Positions 1 through 15,603 of a stretch of DNA of 64,000 bases are shown piece after piece. Under the pieces are notes generated by a model that saw only the letters and a list, made by a program, of their open reading frames with translations, searched no databases and was not told where the DNA came from. Position 1 is the first letter of the stretch. Every line of letters starts with the position of its first letter. The position numbers and the translations under genes were made by a program. Origin of the DNA: Phymorhynchus buccinoides (Eukaryota; Mollusca; Gastropoda; Neogastropoda; Raphitomidae); contig CM065686.1 of the NCBI GenBank assembly GCA_017654935.2, positions 30,441,835 through 30,505,834 on the forward strand, written 5' to 3'.

Positions 1-499
1 TTGACTCTAAGCCATCGTGACAGTATTTGTCACTATGGTACCACTATGTGTGCAAACCAAAGCAGGAAAATGGGCAGGGAAAAACCCACGTGGTTTAGTT
101 ACCGAGGTATATAAACTGTGAGGATGTTGCTGTTGTTGTTTGTTGTTATTGTCGTTCCCTGGCTTAAAGACTCCAGGGATCATCCCCACAGCCGAGGAAG
201 CACTTGAACACTATGGTACAAATGCACCAGCTAGGGATGAGAACATTACGTGTGTGACCGTTTTTCAAGTGATTACCCCGCCACGTAGCAGCCACACTCC
301 GACTTCGGAGGATACTGTGATGATGCATTTATACATTCTCACAATATTTATTTATGAAGTTGAGAGAATATACTAATACACTATGAATTTATACGATGCA
401 CTTTAAAATAAGAGGTTTGAGACGCGCGTGCGTGTTTTTCTATCAATAAATTGTGTGGTTTCTGTTTTGCTACCAATAGAAAGCAAGTGTACACTGGTT

Positions 500-560
500 C
501 ACACGCACGCACGCACGCGCACGCACACGCACACGCACACGCGCACACACACACACACGT
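500..560. repeat. (CACACG)n microsatellite
   Basis: Alternating CACGCA and CACACA units. Confidence 0.9.
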
Positions 561-2149
561 CTATTGACAAGAGGCATCTCATTATTTGTTCATGTCATGC
601 TTTTCTTTAACATACAAATGCTCTCCACAATCTCAGCTGGGGAAAAAAAGTAACTTTTCCTCATCCACTTCCCACATGATTCCCAGCCCTCTACTCCCCT
701 CCCTCCCCTCTAGCCCATCCCCACCTACTGTCCTCTAATGAAGCATAAACAATAAAAGACTTGAATATTTGCTGACTGTCAAGTAAGGTGCCTCTGATGT
801 GAAACAGTCACCAACTGAATTACGGTGGGCGACACGTTACATTTAGAGAATCGAATTTAGATGTCTGGTACTGATGACCTGCCTGCCAAAAAGTCTAATA
901 GTCAGAGTAGCATAAATGAACACTTAATTTAAGCTTTACAGCCACACAACCAGTTCCTGAAGTATAATACATCAAGTAATAAGACAAACTCATCAAATCT
1001 ACCCCCTACAGCGTTTCATTCGATGGCAGCAAAGGGGAACCAAAATTGCAATGCTTCACATAAGAACTATAGGGCTGCTGCTTTCCCATGGATCATGCAG
1101 GTAGGCCACTGGTAAATCCACTTCATCTCAAGGAGCCAAACACAGAGACACCGAGGGCAAACATTGGTTCATATCTTATAAAACAGGAGTAGAGTAGTAC
1201 CGGTGATTGTTCCTTCAATAGCCTTTGCTGAAAGCTTTACTTGTGGAAGCAGGCTGGGCTTCTGTCTGCGTCTGTCTGTCTATCTGTTTGTATGTCTGTC
1301 TGTCTCAGTGTCTGTCTGTTAAAAAGAAGCACCCGAAGGTGCAGATTGGACCCAGAGACGCACTAGCCTCATCTGCCTTACCAACAGAAGAGCAGCCTTA
1401 TGCCGACCCTGGAAGCCCGTGTTGTGTTGCAAGGGCGTAGGCACACACGGGACATTCCATTACGTACACAAAGGTTCCTCGCTCTCCCGCTCGATGACCA
1501 CCAGATAAGACACACAGGAGTCTTTGTGAAGGTACCCCCATCGGTGTACCAGCCCTGTGTTTCATGACTGCAGAGCCCAGCGGCAAAAGACACCACCACT
1601 CAGAAACGCAGCACGCACCAACAAAGATATCCTCATTGTACATTAGTGTGCACTCATTCTGCTGGCAAATTAGGCTCCACTCTCACTTAAATTTAAGCAT
1701 GCATTCCAAACTTGCCAAAGGTTACAAGCCGCCATGGCGACTCTGACAACAAAATGACTGCAGTTTATTGCTCTGATTATTTATGTTGGCTAAATAAATA
1801 CTGACCTCCACGTCGGAAGATAATTGGCCACAGCAGGGGAGAATACTTCAGAAAAACACATCCGGAAATCCAACACCCAACGACTATTGTTCACAGGCAC
1901 CTTCACGCTCTGTTCACACGAACCTATCGTTCATTTCTTACATTGAATTCAAAACCGACATCGATAATGGCTCACAACACTGAGGGGCCCGGGTAATACA
2001 ACACTGATTCCTCTCGCCCAGTCTTCTTTTGTTGTCACATAGAAAACGGGAAACAACGTCGTGCAGGGCTATACATCATAAGACCTCAGAAATTGCACTC
2101 TATGCCCTATCCAACATTTTCACTCTTCTCTTTTATCTCTGTAGGATAA
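561..2149. other. No gene recognised
   Basis: Only short open frames, a TCTG-rich stretch at 1262-1320 and mixed sequence; no splice-compatible conserved coding seen. Confidence 0.5.
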
Positions 2150-2490
2150 GGAGGAGGGGGGAGGGGGTGTCCTTAAAACAAATAGTTCGCCCATCTTCTG
2201 GAAGTTCAGTGCTTGTAACTTCCTCTAATCTGTCACTCTCTTTGACTCTGCATCCAGTTTTCCCTTTCCTTTCTGTCATCTACTATCTTTCCGACTTATT
2301 GGCTCATTCTCCTGTCTTTTTTTCTCCAAACAAATCTTCCAAATAATTTTCCCCTTTGAGCTCATCCGAAATCGGCATGTGTCGGCTGTATGCAGCGTGG
2401 ACAACAGTGAAAACTGAAAATCGGACACATACGTGCTTACCCATAATGGCCTTATGGGCTGGGAACACAGAGGAAGAAGAAGAAGAATCT
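2150..2490 (+). repeat. Dispersed repeat R1, copy a
   Basis: CTTCTGGAAGTTCAGTGCTT, CTGTCATCTACTATCTTTCC, then CCCATAATGG...GGGCTGGGAACACAGAGG and (GAA)n. The ordered motif set and GAA tail recur in the copies at 7869, 18197, 26782, 37225, 46643 and 53622; probably a SINE or non-autonomous LINE. Confidence 0.7.
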
Positions 2491-2601
2491 CTGTAGGATA
2501 TCCATATTTCGTTCATGTCATACTCACATGACGTGCCTGTATATAGATAAACAAATGCTAGTTATTTTCGCAATTGCGCACTCATGCACGTACACACCCA
2601 A

Positions 2602-2614
2602 AACACGCGCGCGT

Positions 2615-2658
<44 letters not shown>
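2602..2658. repeat. (CA)n microsatellite
   Basis: About 28 CA units. Confidence 0.95.
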
Positions 2659-2660
<2 letters not shown>

Positions 2661-2833
2661 TCTATGTAAATAAGCAATATGGTTTGTGTATTGTGCGTAT
2701 GTGTTTGCATTTTGTCTTTGTTAGATGGCTTGATGAAAAAAGCATGTATGTTTGCTTATTCAATGTCCATCTTTAAATAAAATTTTCACTTGACTTGACT
2801 CAACACACAAAATTACTCATACTCGCAAGCGTC

Positions 2834-2972
<139 letters not shown>

Positions 2973-3135
2973 GGGGGGGGGAGAGGTGGAGTAGAGAGAA
3001 ACAGAGTGTGAAAAACAGTAGTTACGTGAGTGACAGTATGCATTTATACGTGTGTGCATAAACATACCACGTAAATATGGGTATATTTGTGTGGTGTGTA
3101 CACGCTTTTTCATACAAGCTTGCATGTAATTTGAA

Positions 3136-3139
<4 letters not shown>

Positions 3140-3183
<44 letters not shown>

Positions 3184-3194
3184 CTCCCCCCCTC
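3140..3194. repeat. (TC)n microsatellite
   Basis: About 21 TC units, then a C-rich stretch. Confidence 0.95.
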
Positions 3195-3424
3195 CCTCTG
3201 TACATCCATGTAAACCACCGTTTTTAATTCTGTCACTTAATATTTCCCCCTGGGAATGTTCACAATTCGATAAACTGCCGGTTCTGTCAATCACGTGTCG
3301 TTGTTAGCTCCACAAGAATTGATTGCGACACCAATTATACATGTAGGGTATCATGTTACATTGATTTTTTGCTCCCCATTGCAGATAATTTGCCAATCAA
3401 TGTGCAGTTGTTGTTTTCATTATT

Positions 3425-3790
3425 ACCCGGCCAGATGACGGGTATTGTGACGGGTCTATGTCTCTGTGTGTCTGTGTGTGTCTGTGTATCTGTGCATCGA
3501 TTATCTTAAAAACTACTGGACAGATTTTGATCACATTTGGCAGAGGAGTAGACATCCTTGAAAAGGAATGCCCCTTTCAATATTCATGACTGTGCTGACC
3601 TTGACTTTGAAGTTTGACCTTGAAAACCGAAATTTCCTTCTTTGGGCTATATATTTCATTTCAGAGCTGTACCTCATGAATCAGTGAACAGAATTGCTTC
3701 AAATTTTGTGTGGTGGTGTATCACGTGCAGGGAGGGTTGTGTAAGAAAATAAAACTTTGCTGACCTTGACCTTGAAGGTGTTTTTTTGTT
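3425..3790. repeat. TGACCTTGAC-rich dispersed repeat, copy 1
   Basis: CCCGGCCAGATGACGGGT, then ACTGGACAGATTTTGATCAC, GCTGACCTTGACTTTGAAGT and TTGACCTTGAAAACCG. It shares GAATTGCTTCAAATTTTGTG and TGGTGGTGTATCAC with 19.7 kb. Confidence 0.65.
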
Positions 3791-4008
3791 CAAGCACTAA
3801 CATTCAAAATGTTTTCAAATGGTCAAAGGGAAGCAGCCCCAGGTATTTAAAAAAAGTAATCAAGAGTATTGCCCCTTTGACAAGGCAAGTCAAGTTGGAG
3901 TAATGTAAGCTCAGGGAAAGTGGAGGATGGGGGTAGAAGAGCTACACATGCGGGTTCTGAGGTTTGCAAATATATTGGTTAGTGTGTTCGTTATGCATAA
4001 TGGTACAG

Positions 4009-6918
4009 TAAAACCCGGTTATAAGAAAATCGAAGGGAGATCAATTTTGGTTTTCTTATATCCGGGTTTTCTTATATCCGATACTTGGATATAAGAAAAC
4101 ATTTTGAATTTGTTTTCTTATAACCGATTTGAATGGGGGAAAAGGGAAAAAAGAAAAAAAAGAGAAAAAAAAAAAAAAAAGAAAAGACAAACAGAAACAT
4201 AAAACGAAGAGAAAATGCTTTTACCTAATTTGGTGCATGAAAAAAAGGAAAAATGCAAAACAGAGGAGGAAAAAAAGAAAGAACGGAACAGAAAATTAAA
4301 AACAAAAATGAAGGCAGACGTGGCGTGAGTTGCATGATGAGCGAGCAAGATAGCAGAGAGCAGATGAATTATTGGGTGTGGTGTGAGAGTAACGTATTTG
4401 TTTAAATGTAAATTTCTGTTTCTTCTTTTTAATCAATATTCTAATTTGGATGTATAACTCATTTTACACAGTGGAAGACAATTTTGTATTTGCGTTTGTA
4501 CAATGCCAATGGACTAATAAAGAAACTTGCGACCTATGACTCATGTTTTACATCATAAAATCAAAATACAGCAAAACCCGGTTATAAGAAAATCAAAGGG
4601 AGATCATTTTTTGCTTATTACCATATTCGAGTTTTCTTATATCCGAAACAAAATGAAGAGAACATCCTTTTTCCTAATTTGATGCATTTCTTACATCATA
4701 AAATCAAAATAGTCTACTAAGAAGAAGATTTAAAGGTGCCTACAACCACTCAAACTAACAAGCTTTTTTCTTTTTCCTTTTCACTGTTATCAAATACGTA
4801 CCCCTTCACCTTTCTTGTACTGAACTATTACCATTTACTGTCCACCCATGCAGCTTTTTATCAATAAAAAATGTATCTATACTCTGGTTTCTCATTAATA
4901 AAAAAAATCGGGACTTTTACTGGTTTTGTACTGCCTCCGGGCATTGCCTCCAGTATTGTTCCCACATATTTGTATTTACAAATTTGTCTATCACCATTTT
5001 CGCCAAGCTTTTTATCAATCGTTTGCTTTTGTTTATGTGGATTTTCGTCCACATATTCAGTTATTTGTATTTATCTTCTTAAAGAAATGGATTGCCTTTT
5101 CCTCTCTGCCATTGCTGCTGAAAATAAAAGGATGGACAGTCTCTCTACCACCAACACAAAAGTACAGGCACTCATATTTTTTTCTTCTGCTCAACATTTA
5201 TTTTGCACAGAATACTGAAGGAAAGTATGGAATAAAGGAACAAAAACAACTCAATTAGTCTTGCAATCAAGTGCCTGTACTGTTTAAACTGTCTGTGACG
5301 CAACTGGTATGAGGTAAACTTTCCCTTTTTGGAACAACTTCAATTTTCTCGGAACATCCTTTCAGTTCAGGTCCAACTCACTTTTAAAGACACACTGACC
5401 CAACACGATTAAGTCCCTTGTTTTTTTCTGGGTAGCTGTGACCCACATACAAATTCCCCCAACTTCAAATTGAGGCTGCTCTTTAAAAATGTTTCATTTT
5501 CAATTTGGGGGCATTTGTATGGGAGTCAAACCTGGTCAAAACAAGATTTCGTACCAGCTATAAGAGGGAAAACATGTGGAACCCGTGATTTTGACATGTG
5601 ATCTGGTGGGTCTTTAAGAAAATGTTGTCAATGGTAATTCGCTTATAAGAAAATAGAGCTCGCTTATAAAAAAAAAACGAACTGCAAACCAACTCTCTTG
5701 TATGACATACTTTTCTTATGTCCAAGTTTCCATTGCGGATGGGAGAAGGAATTTGCTTGCTTATAACCGAGTTTCCTTATAAGCGAGTTTCTTATATCCG
5801 AGTTTTGATCATAGATAAGAAAGAAGAAGTTCGGCAGGGAAATTTTTTTGCTTCATTATAAGCAAGTTTTCTTATAAGCGAGTTTCTTATAAGCGGATTC
5901 GGCTGTATCTTTCTATATTAAGGTTAGAGTGTCTGTGACGTAGCTGCTCTGACGTACATTTTCCTCTTTTTTTGTTTGTTTTGTTGGAACAACTGCATTT
6001 TTGGGAACATCCTTTCAGTTCATGCTTTAATTTTTAAAAAATTGCTTATAAAAAATCAAACTCGCTTATAAGAAAATGAACTGCAAACCAAACTCCCTTG
6101 TATGAAATCATTTTCTTATATCCGAGTTTACATCGCGGATGGGAGAACGAATTTGCTTCATTATAACCAAGTTTTCTTATAAGCGGTTTTCTTATATCCG
6201 AGCTTTGATAATACATAAGAAAGTAGGAATTCGGCCGGGGAAAATAAATTGCTTGCTTATAAGCGGGTTTTCTTATAAGCGAGTTTCTTATAAGCGGGTT
6301 AAGGTTCGGCTGTAGACTGTCTTTTCCTCTCTGCCATTGCAAAGGATGGGCAGGCTCATTTAGAGTATCTTTCTATATTAAGGTAGGCTACTCTAGTCTC
6401 ACTACAACTAACACAAAAGTACAGGCATTTGTATTTGTTCTTTTTCTCAGCATTTATTTTGTACAGAATACTGAAGGAAAGCATGACATTAAAGGAACAA
6501 AAATAACTGTTAGTCTTGCAATCAAGTGCCTGTGCCGGTTAGTGTCTGTGACGTAGCTGCTCTGACGTAAATTTTCCTCTTTTGTTTGTTTTGTTGGAAC
6601 GACTGCACTTTTTGGAACATCCTTTCAGTTCATGCCCTAATTTTTTAAAAATCGCTTATAAGAAAATCAAACTCGCTTATATAAGAAAATGAACTGCAAA
6701 CCAACTCCCTTGTATGAAATCATTTTCTTATATCCGAGTTTACATCGCGGATGGGAGAACGAATTTGCTTCATTATAACCGAGTTTTCTTATAAGCGGTT
6801 TTCTTATATCCGAGTTTTGATAATACATAAGAAAGAAGGAGTTCGGCCGGGGAAAAAAAAATTGCTTTCTTATAAGCGGGTTTTCTTATAAGCGGGTATA
6901 AGCGGGTTCGACTGTATG
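4009..6918. mobile_element. Cluster of TTATAAG-type inverted-repeat elements with tandem duplication
   Basis: Left-type ends TACAGTAAAACCCGGTTATA (4009) and TACAGCAAAACCCGGTTATA (about 4567); right-type ends TTCGGCTGTA (about 5899 and 6305) and TTCGACTGTA (6906). Between them GCTTATAAGAAAATC and CTTATATCCGAGTTT alternate. A block with ACACAAAAGTACAGGCA and TTAGTCTTGCAATCAAGTGC occurs at about 5153-5279 and 6411-6535. A block with GTCTGTGACG and CATCCTTTCAGTTCA occurs at about 5291, 5931 and 6545. Nested or locally duplicated MITEs without transposase. Confidence 0.75.
4880..4990 (-). mobile_element. Second copy of the body of the U2-headed repeat
   Basis: The minus strand carries GGGAACAATACTGGAGGCAA, TGCCCGGAGGCAGTAC and AAACCAGTAAAAGTCCCGAT, nearly identical to 22167-22256, without the U2 5' end. 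Confidence 0.75.
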
Positions 6919-6958
6919 CAAACTGGTTTTTAAGAATGTTGTGGGTCTCTGAGGGTGG

Positions 6959-7002
6959 TGTGGGGGGGGGGGGGGGGGGGGGGAGGAGGGGGGGGGGGGG
7001 GT
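6959..7002. repeat. Poly-G tract
   Basis: G run interrupted by GGAGGA; the length is likely unreliable. Confidence 0.9.
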
Positions 7003-7311
7003 ACATAACCCCTGGACGGGATTGCATTGCCACAATACATTTCTAGTTGAACTGTTTTTACACTTTCTATTATTAAGGGAAAATAAACCAAACAGCAATC
7101 AACGAAGAAAGAGAAACAGGCATAAACGAGAAGAAACATATACGGTATTCGTTCAAAATATCATACATTTTCAATAGCATACCTTTGCACAGAAATATTA
7201 TCCCAGTCTTACATACTTGCATTCGAACTTTTGTCAATATATACTCATACACATAATACAACACCAACATAAGGACCACCCACAGAGATACTGACGGTGA
7301 CCTGTGCAGTT

Positions 7312-7680
<369 letters not shown>

Positions 7681-7868
7681 GACACTATTCCCTTTTGAAG
7701 CTGACGTCCTGCTTTATTACCCAAGAACATCTTTGGAAATATGGGTGGACGTCACCGACCTCAGTTAATAACTAAATAATAATATAAGAGGTCGATGGTT
7801 GATGGGGTAGCCGCTCCGACAATAGAAAGTAGAAACCACAAAAATAACGATGTCATACTTAGCTAGTT

Positions 7869-8140
7869 ACCTCCCCCCGTGGGGATACCGGGGGTCTTTT
7901 GCATAAATAGTTCCCCCACCTTCTGGAAGTTCTGTACTTGTAACTTCCTCTAAACTGTCACTCTCTTTGACTCCCTTTGCTTGCTGTCATCTACTATTTG
8001 TCTGCCTTTCCGGTCCATTCACCTGCCTTTTTTTCAATAAACATTTTCGAAAAGATTTTCTCCAGCCGAAGTCGGACATGCTGTGCCTAATTATTTCTTA
8101 CTGAGGCGCATAACGGCAGCAAGACGCATCTGCGCTCATA
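7869..8140 (+). repeat. Dispersed repeat R1, copy b
   Basis: CCGTGGGGATACCGGGGGTC, CTTCTGGAAGTTCTGTACTT, and AATTATTTCTTACTGAGGCG followed by CATAACGGCAGCAAGACGCA. Confidence 0.75.
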
Positions 8141-8160
8141 TTTGACAGTAACCTGTCTAA

Positions 8161-8404
8161 AGCGGGAGACAGACTATGCGACTGCCTCATATGACTCGAT
8201 CAGGTCGTGACGTAGATCAAATGTTGTTTCCCGCACAGAAGAGGTCACAAGCCATCTCACTCGATCAGTGAAATTTAGAACCCGCCCTATCACTTGACTG
8301 GGCCCGACTGAGTCAGACTGATCGAGCAGGATGGTATACAAATCAGGTGAAACGTCACGACCTGATCGAGTCACATGAGGCAGTCACATAGTCTGTCGCC
8401 GGCT
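8161..8404. mobile_element. MITE, TAA target duplication (PIF/Harbinger-like)
   Basis: A 244-bp element flanked by TAA (8158-8160 and 8405-8407). Inverted arms of about 50 bp: AGCGGGAGACAGACTATGCG on the left, and AGCCGGCGACAGACTATGTG as reverse complement of the right, both continuing ACTGCCTCAT and GACTCGATCAGGTCGTGACG. No transposase. Confidence 0.85.
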
Positions 8405-9027
8405 TAAGACAGAGTGACCTCATTGGCGCACGTGCTACCCAATCTGGGAAAAGAGTTTAAAGGCAAAAGCTGGTATGTATTATGTATTACTTTGCTACCC
8501 TACCATAAAAAAAAGTATATTTGCTCACTGGTGAAGTTTCTTAAGGTGTTAAAGTGTCGAGGCGGGTGCAATGACGCACGTAAGCAATTAGTTTAGGCCG
8601 TAAGCATACCTTCCTACTTTTATTCCTCCACTAATGTACGATAATCAATGAATTACGTGGCAAAGTCATCAGAAAGTTGGCATTAAAAACGCACATACAT
8701 GCACGCACGGACGCTTGCACGCGCGCGCGCACACACGTGTATGCGTGCAAGCATGCTTGCGTTTTCTTCTCACCCTTCTTTCCCACCTCTAGTGACCTCA
8801 TAATATAATCTAGTATGCTTTTCTTTGTTCTTAGGCTGCGGTCTTTAATTGCTGTCTCTTGCTCTGTCCATTTCCCCGACCCCTAATTGCTGTTGGTGAA
8901 CAGCCCCTGAGCCTGTCCTCTCCATGCACTTCAGTCCCTTTTTAGATTGATCTATCATGGACATGAGAGGGTTTTATCTGCTGGCCGTGGGTTTTAGCAC
9001 TCTCCACCGATCTCCCTTCTCGTTTTA

Positions 9028-9029
<2 letters not shown>

Positions 9030-9110
<81 letters not shown>

Positions 9111-9163
9111 CGTGCGTGCGTGTGTGTGTGCGTGCGTGCGTGCGTGCGTGCGCGCGCGCGTGA

Positions 9164-9200
<37 letters not shown>

Positions 9201-9265
9201 CGTGTGTGTGAGAGCGTGTGAGTGTGTGTCTGTGCGTGTCTGTGAGCGCGTGCGCGTGCGAACCG
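9030..9265. repeat. (TG)n/(CGTG)n microsatellite
   Basis: Perfect TG, then CGTG units, a short GA run and mixed TG/CG: alternating purine-pyrimidine over 230 bp. Confidence 0.96.
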
Positions 9266-9269
9266 GGCA

Positions 9270-11497
<2,228 letters not shown>

Positions 11498-11712
11498 AAA
11501 AAATAAAAATAAAATTCAAAGACAGATTCAAAAGCATATCCTTTCTCTCACAAAGTTGAGTTTCTTGGTTGTCCTAAAACTTTTAGTATTACCTGTCAGC
11601 AACACTTGTTTTTAAATAGCACTTTGTAATAGATTTTTATTTCTATATGTTTAGCATTATTCTATATCATTAAGCTATGATGTTAATATTAGAGAAAATT
11701 TTCATTTCATTT

Positions 11713-12060
<348 letters not shown>

Positions 12061-12275
12061 CATGAAAGAAAAATCTCAGTGAATAGCCAGCTCCGTACCC
12101 CTACTCTGAAGGACTGAAAAGTTAGTGCATTTGAAATGCAGAATAGTTTGCTTTGATAAAGCTTTTCTGTGTCCAATGTCTTTATTTGTGAACCTCAGAA
12201 ACAAAACCAGTTAATGTTAACTTTGAGTAATGTTCGTGTTCAAAAAATAAAATAAAATTAAAAATAAAAAAAAGT

Positions 12276-12484
12276 TATATATATATATACAGAACAAAAG
12301 ACACAAAAAACACAAAAGACACAAAAGATATATATATATCTCTCTCTCTCTCTCTCTTTCTTCCTCCCTCACTCCCCTCTCACTCACTCACTCCTCTCTC
12401 TCTCTCTCTCTCTCTCTCCCCTCTCTCTCTCTCTCTCTCCCCCCCCTCTCTCTCTCTCTCTCCACCCTCTCTCTCTATCTCTCA
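12276..12484. repeat. (AT)n and interrupted (CT)n
   Basis: Short ATATAT tracts and ACACAAAAG repeats, then CT with CCC and CACT interruptions. Confidence 0.9.
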
Positions 12485-12900
12485 TTATCTATCCCTTTTT
12501 GAGATAAGACAGATGCAACAATGAATGTCCTAACAGTAAACACACGAGACAAAAGGCATACCATACTACCTTTCATAGCATGCCACCCAGGTTGCTGGGT
12601 TCAGCGAGTACAGCGAGAAAAAGGGTCCGAAATATTAAACATCCGCAATACCAAAAAAATAATGCAGTCATTCATTCACTTTTTTTCCCCAAGCCTAAAT
12701 AGGGCAGGATAGAGCTTATTATTATGAAAAGTAAAGCAGGTGTTACATTAGGGGGGAAAATATGGATGATATAATGGGTGGTTTTTTTAACCATACGTGA
12801 AACGAAATTCTTTGGGGGACGTTTATCAGATAAGCTATGTAATATAATTATTTCTCATAAGGTGTTTATAACTCGTTTGATATTGCCATCGTAGCTGAAC

Positions 12901-14300
<1,400 letters not shown>

Positions 14301-14635
14301 CGTCTCGACCCGTTAGTGTGTTTTTCAGTTCCAATTGTGGTTTGAAATTCACAATAAAATAAAATAAAAAAGCTGAAGTCCAGCGCCGGAACCACTCCCA
14401 GGGAAACCGAAGCTATGCCACATTAAAAGCAGCACTGGTTTGCGGTCACCTGTACTTCCTTGTTTACATTTGTTTGGCCGGTTGGGAAGTCTGACCAAGG
14501 GCAAGGTACCCGGTACGTTTAGCTTACAGTAGCACTGGCTTAGTATTGGGTGGACCTTCAAGTAGCTGTCATAAATTACGTCTCATTCATAACGAAAAGT
14601 GCGTCTAAAGTCCTCCGACCTCGAAGAGGTACACA

Positions 14636-14712
14636 CGGGACATTTTTACATATACAGATAGTGGAACGCTCCTGGAGGTACTACAATACCAGGAGAGTCC
14701 GGATGTTTTGGA
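14636..14712. mobile_element. Relative of the U2-headed repeat with a U2 stem IV-like hairpin
   Basis: ACACGGGACATTTTTACATA then GGAACGCTCCTGGAGGTACT and ACAATACCAGGAG. Its reverse complement CTCCTGGTATTGTAGTACCT, then CCAGGAGCG, closely resembles the 3' terminal stem-loop of U2 (CCTGGTATTGCAGTACCTCC). Too short and diverged for a working gene. Confidence 0.45.
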
Positions 14713-14733
14713 AACACGATAGTTAATTAATAA

Positions 14734-14895
14734 TACAGAGGAACCTCCCTTATAAAGACCTTCAAAAATCATCCAAAATGAGGTCTTATAAGGGAGGTAA
14801 TTTTAATACGAAGGGCAAAGAAGGGCAATGTCTCAGAGAAGTTAGGTCTTATAAAGTCTTATAATGGGAGGTCTTATAAGGGAGGTTCTACTGTA
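14734..14895. mobile_element. TA-flanked MITE (GGAACCTCC family), copy 1
   Basis: TACAGAGGAACCTCCCTTAT to AAGGGAGGTTCTACTGTA, 162 bp. The interior (TCAAAAATCATCCAAAATGA, GGTCTTATAAGGGAGG) is the same as at 38048. TA target and CAG ends fit the Tc1/mariner-pogo type. Confidence 0.85.
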
Positions 14896-15278
14896 ATTTA
14901 TCTATTAACAAAATCTCAATCATAACTTCCCCCACTATCCATTTTACATGTAACCACCACCACCCCTCCCCCTGTCTATTATATATCCTATAATTATGTT
15001 GTTATATTCCCCCATCACACAAGGAATATAAGGGTTTGTATTCATACATCGATATTTTCTGTTTACTTTTATTTGGTTCTCTGGCAGTGGGAAAATAACC
15101 ACCGCTAGGTTGGGTGGGTTGTTGTTTTTAATAGCGATGCATGGTTTATGCTTTTGGAAGTAATTTCTGCATAGGACGCACATTAGGGATTTCATGGCAC
15201 GAAGATCATAATGTACTAAGTTGTGCGAAATGGAATAGTATTTTTCATGTTTGTGTACAAACAAACTTTTGCATGCAT

Positions 15279-15594
15279 CAGGGCCGGATGTGGGACACAT
15301 TAGAGGGGTATGTGTGTGTTACAAACAAGGGTGGGGATCTGGGGGCCGGCGTAGGCCCTCAGTAGGGTCCAGTGTCGTCCCCGGCGTAGGCCCTGGAAGC
15401 TCCCTGAAGCTCAAGCTTTTTTCTTTCAACAAAATAAAGTGCCCAAACTTCCTTTAAATTGTACATTAGAACAACAAAACAGTAAGTATGACTGTCTTTC
15501 TTTCTCGTTTTTTTGGGGTTTTTTGGGTGGGTGAGGGGGGGGGTGGGTGACGGAACCCAGGTAACACCCCACCCACCCCCTGGATCCGGCCCTG
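15279..15594. mobile_element. hAT-like MITE with TGCATGCA target duplication
   Basis: Terminal inverted repeats CAGGGCCGGAT and ATCCGGCCCTG enclose 316 bp. TGCATGCAT flanks both ends (15270-15278, 15595-15603), consistent with the 8-bp duplication of hAT elements plus one shared base. No coding capacity. Confidence 0.85.
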
Positions 15595-15603
15595 TGCATG
15601 CAT

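Noticed and set aside
4871..5258. Overlapping 110-115-codon ORFs
   Set aside because: Lie over repeat-derived sequence with compositionally biased translation and no family similarity.
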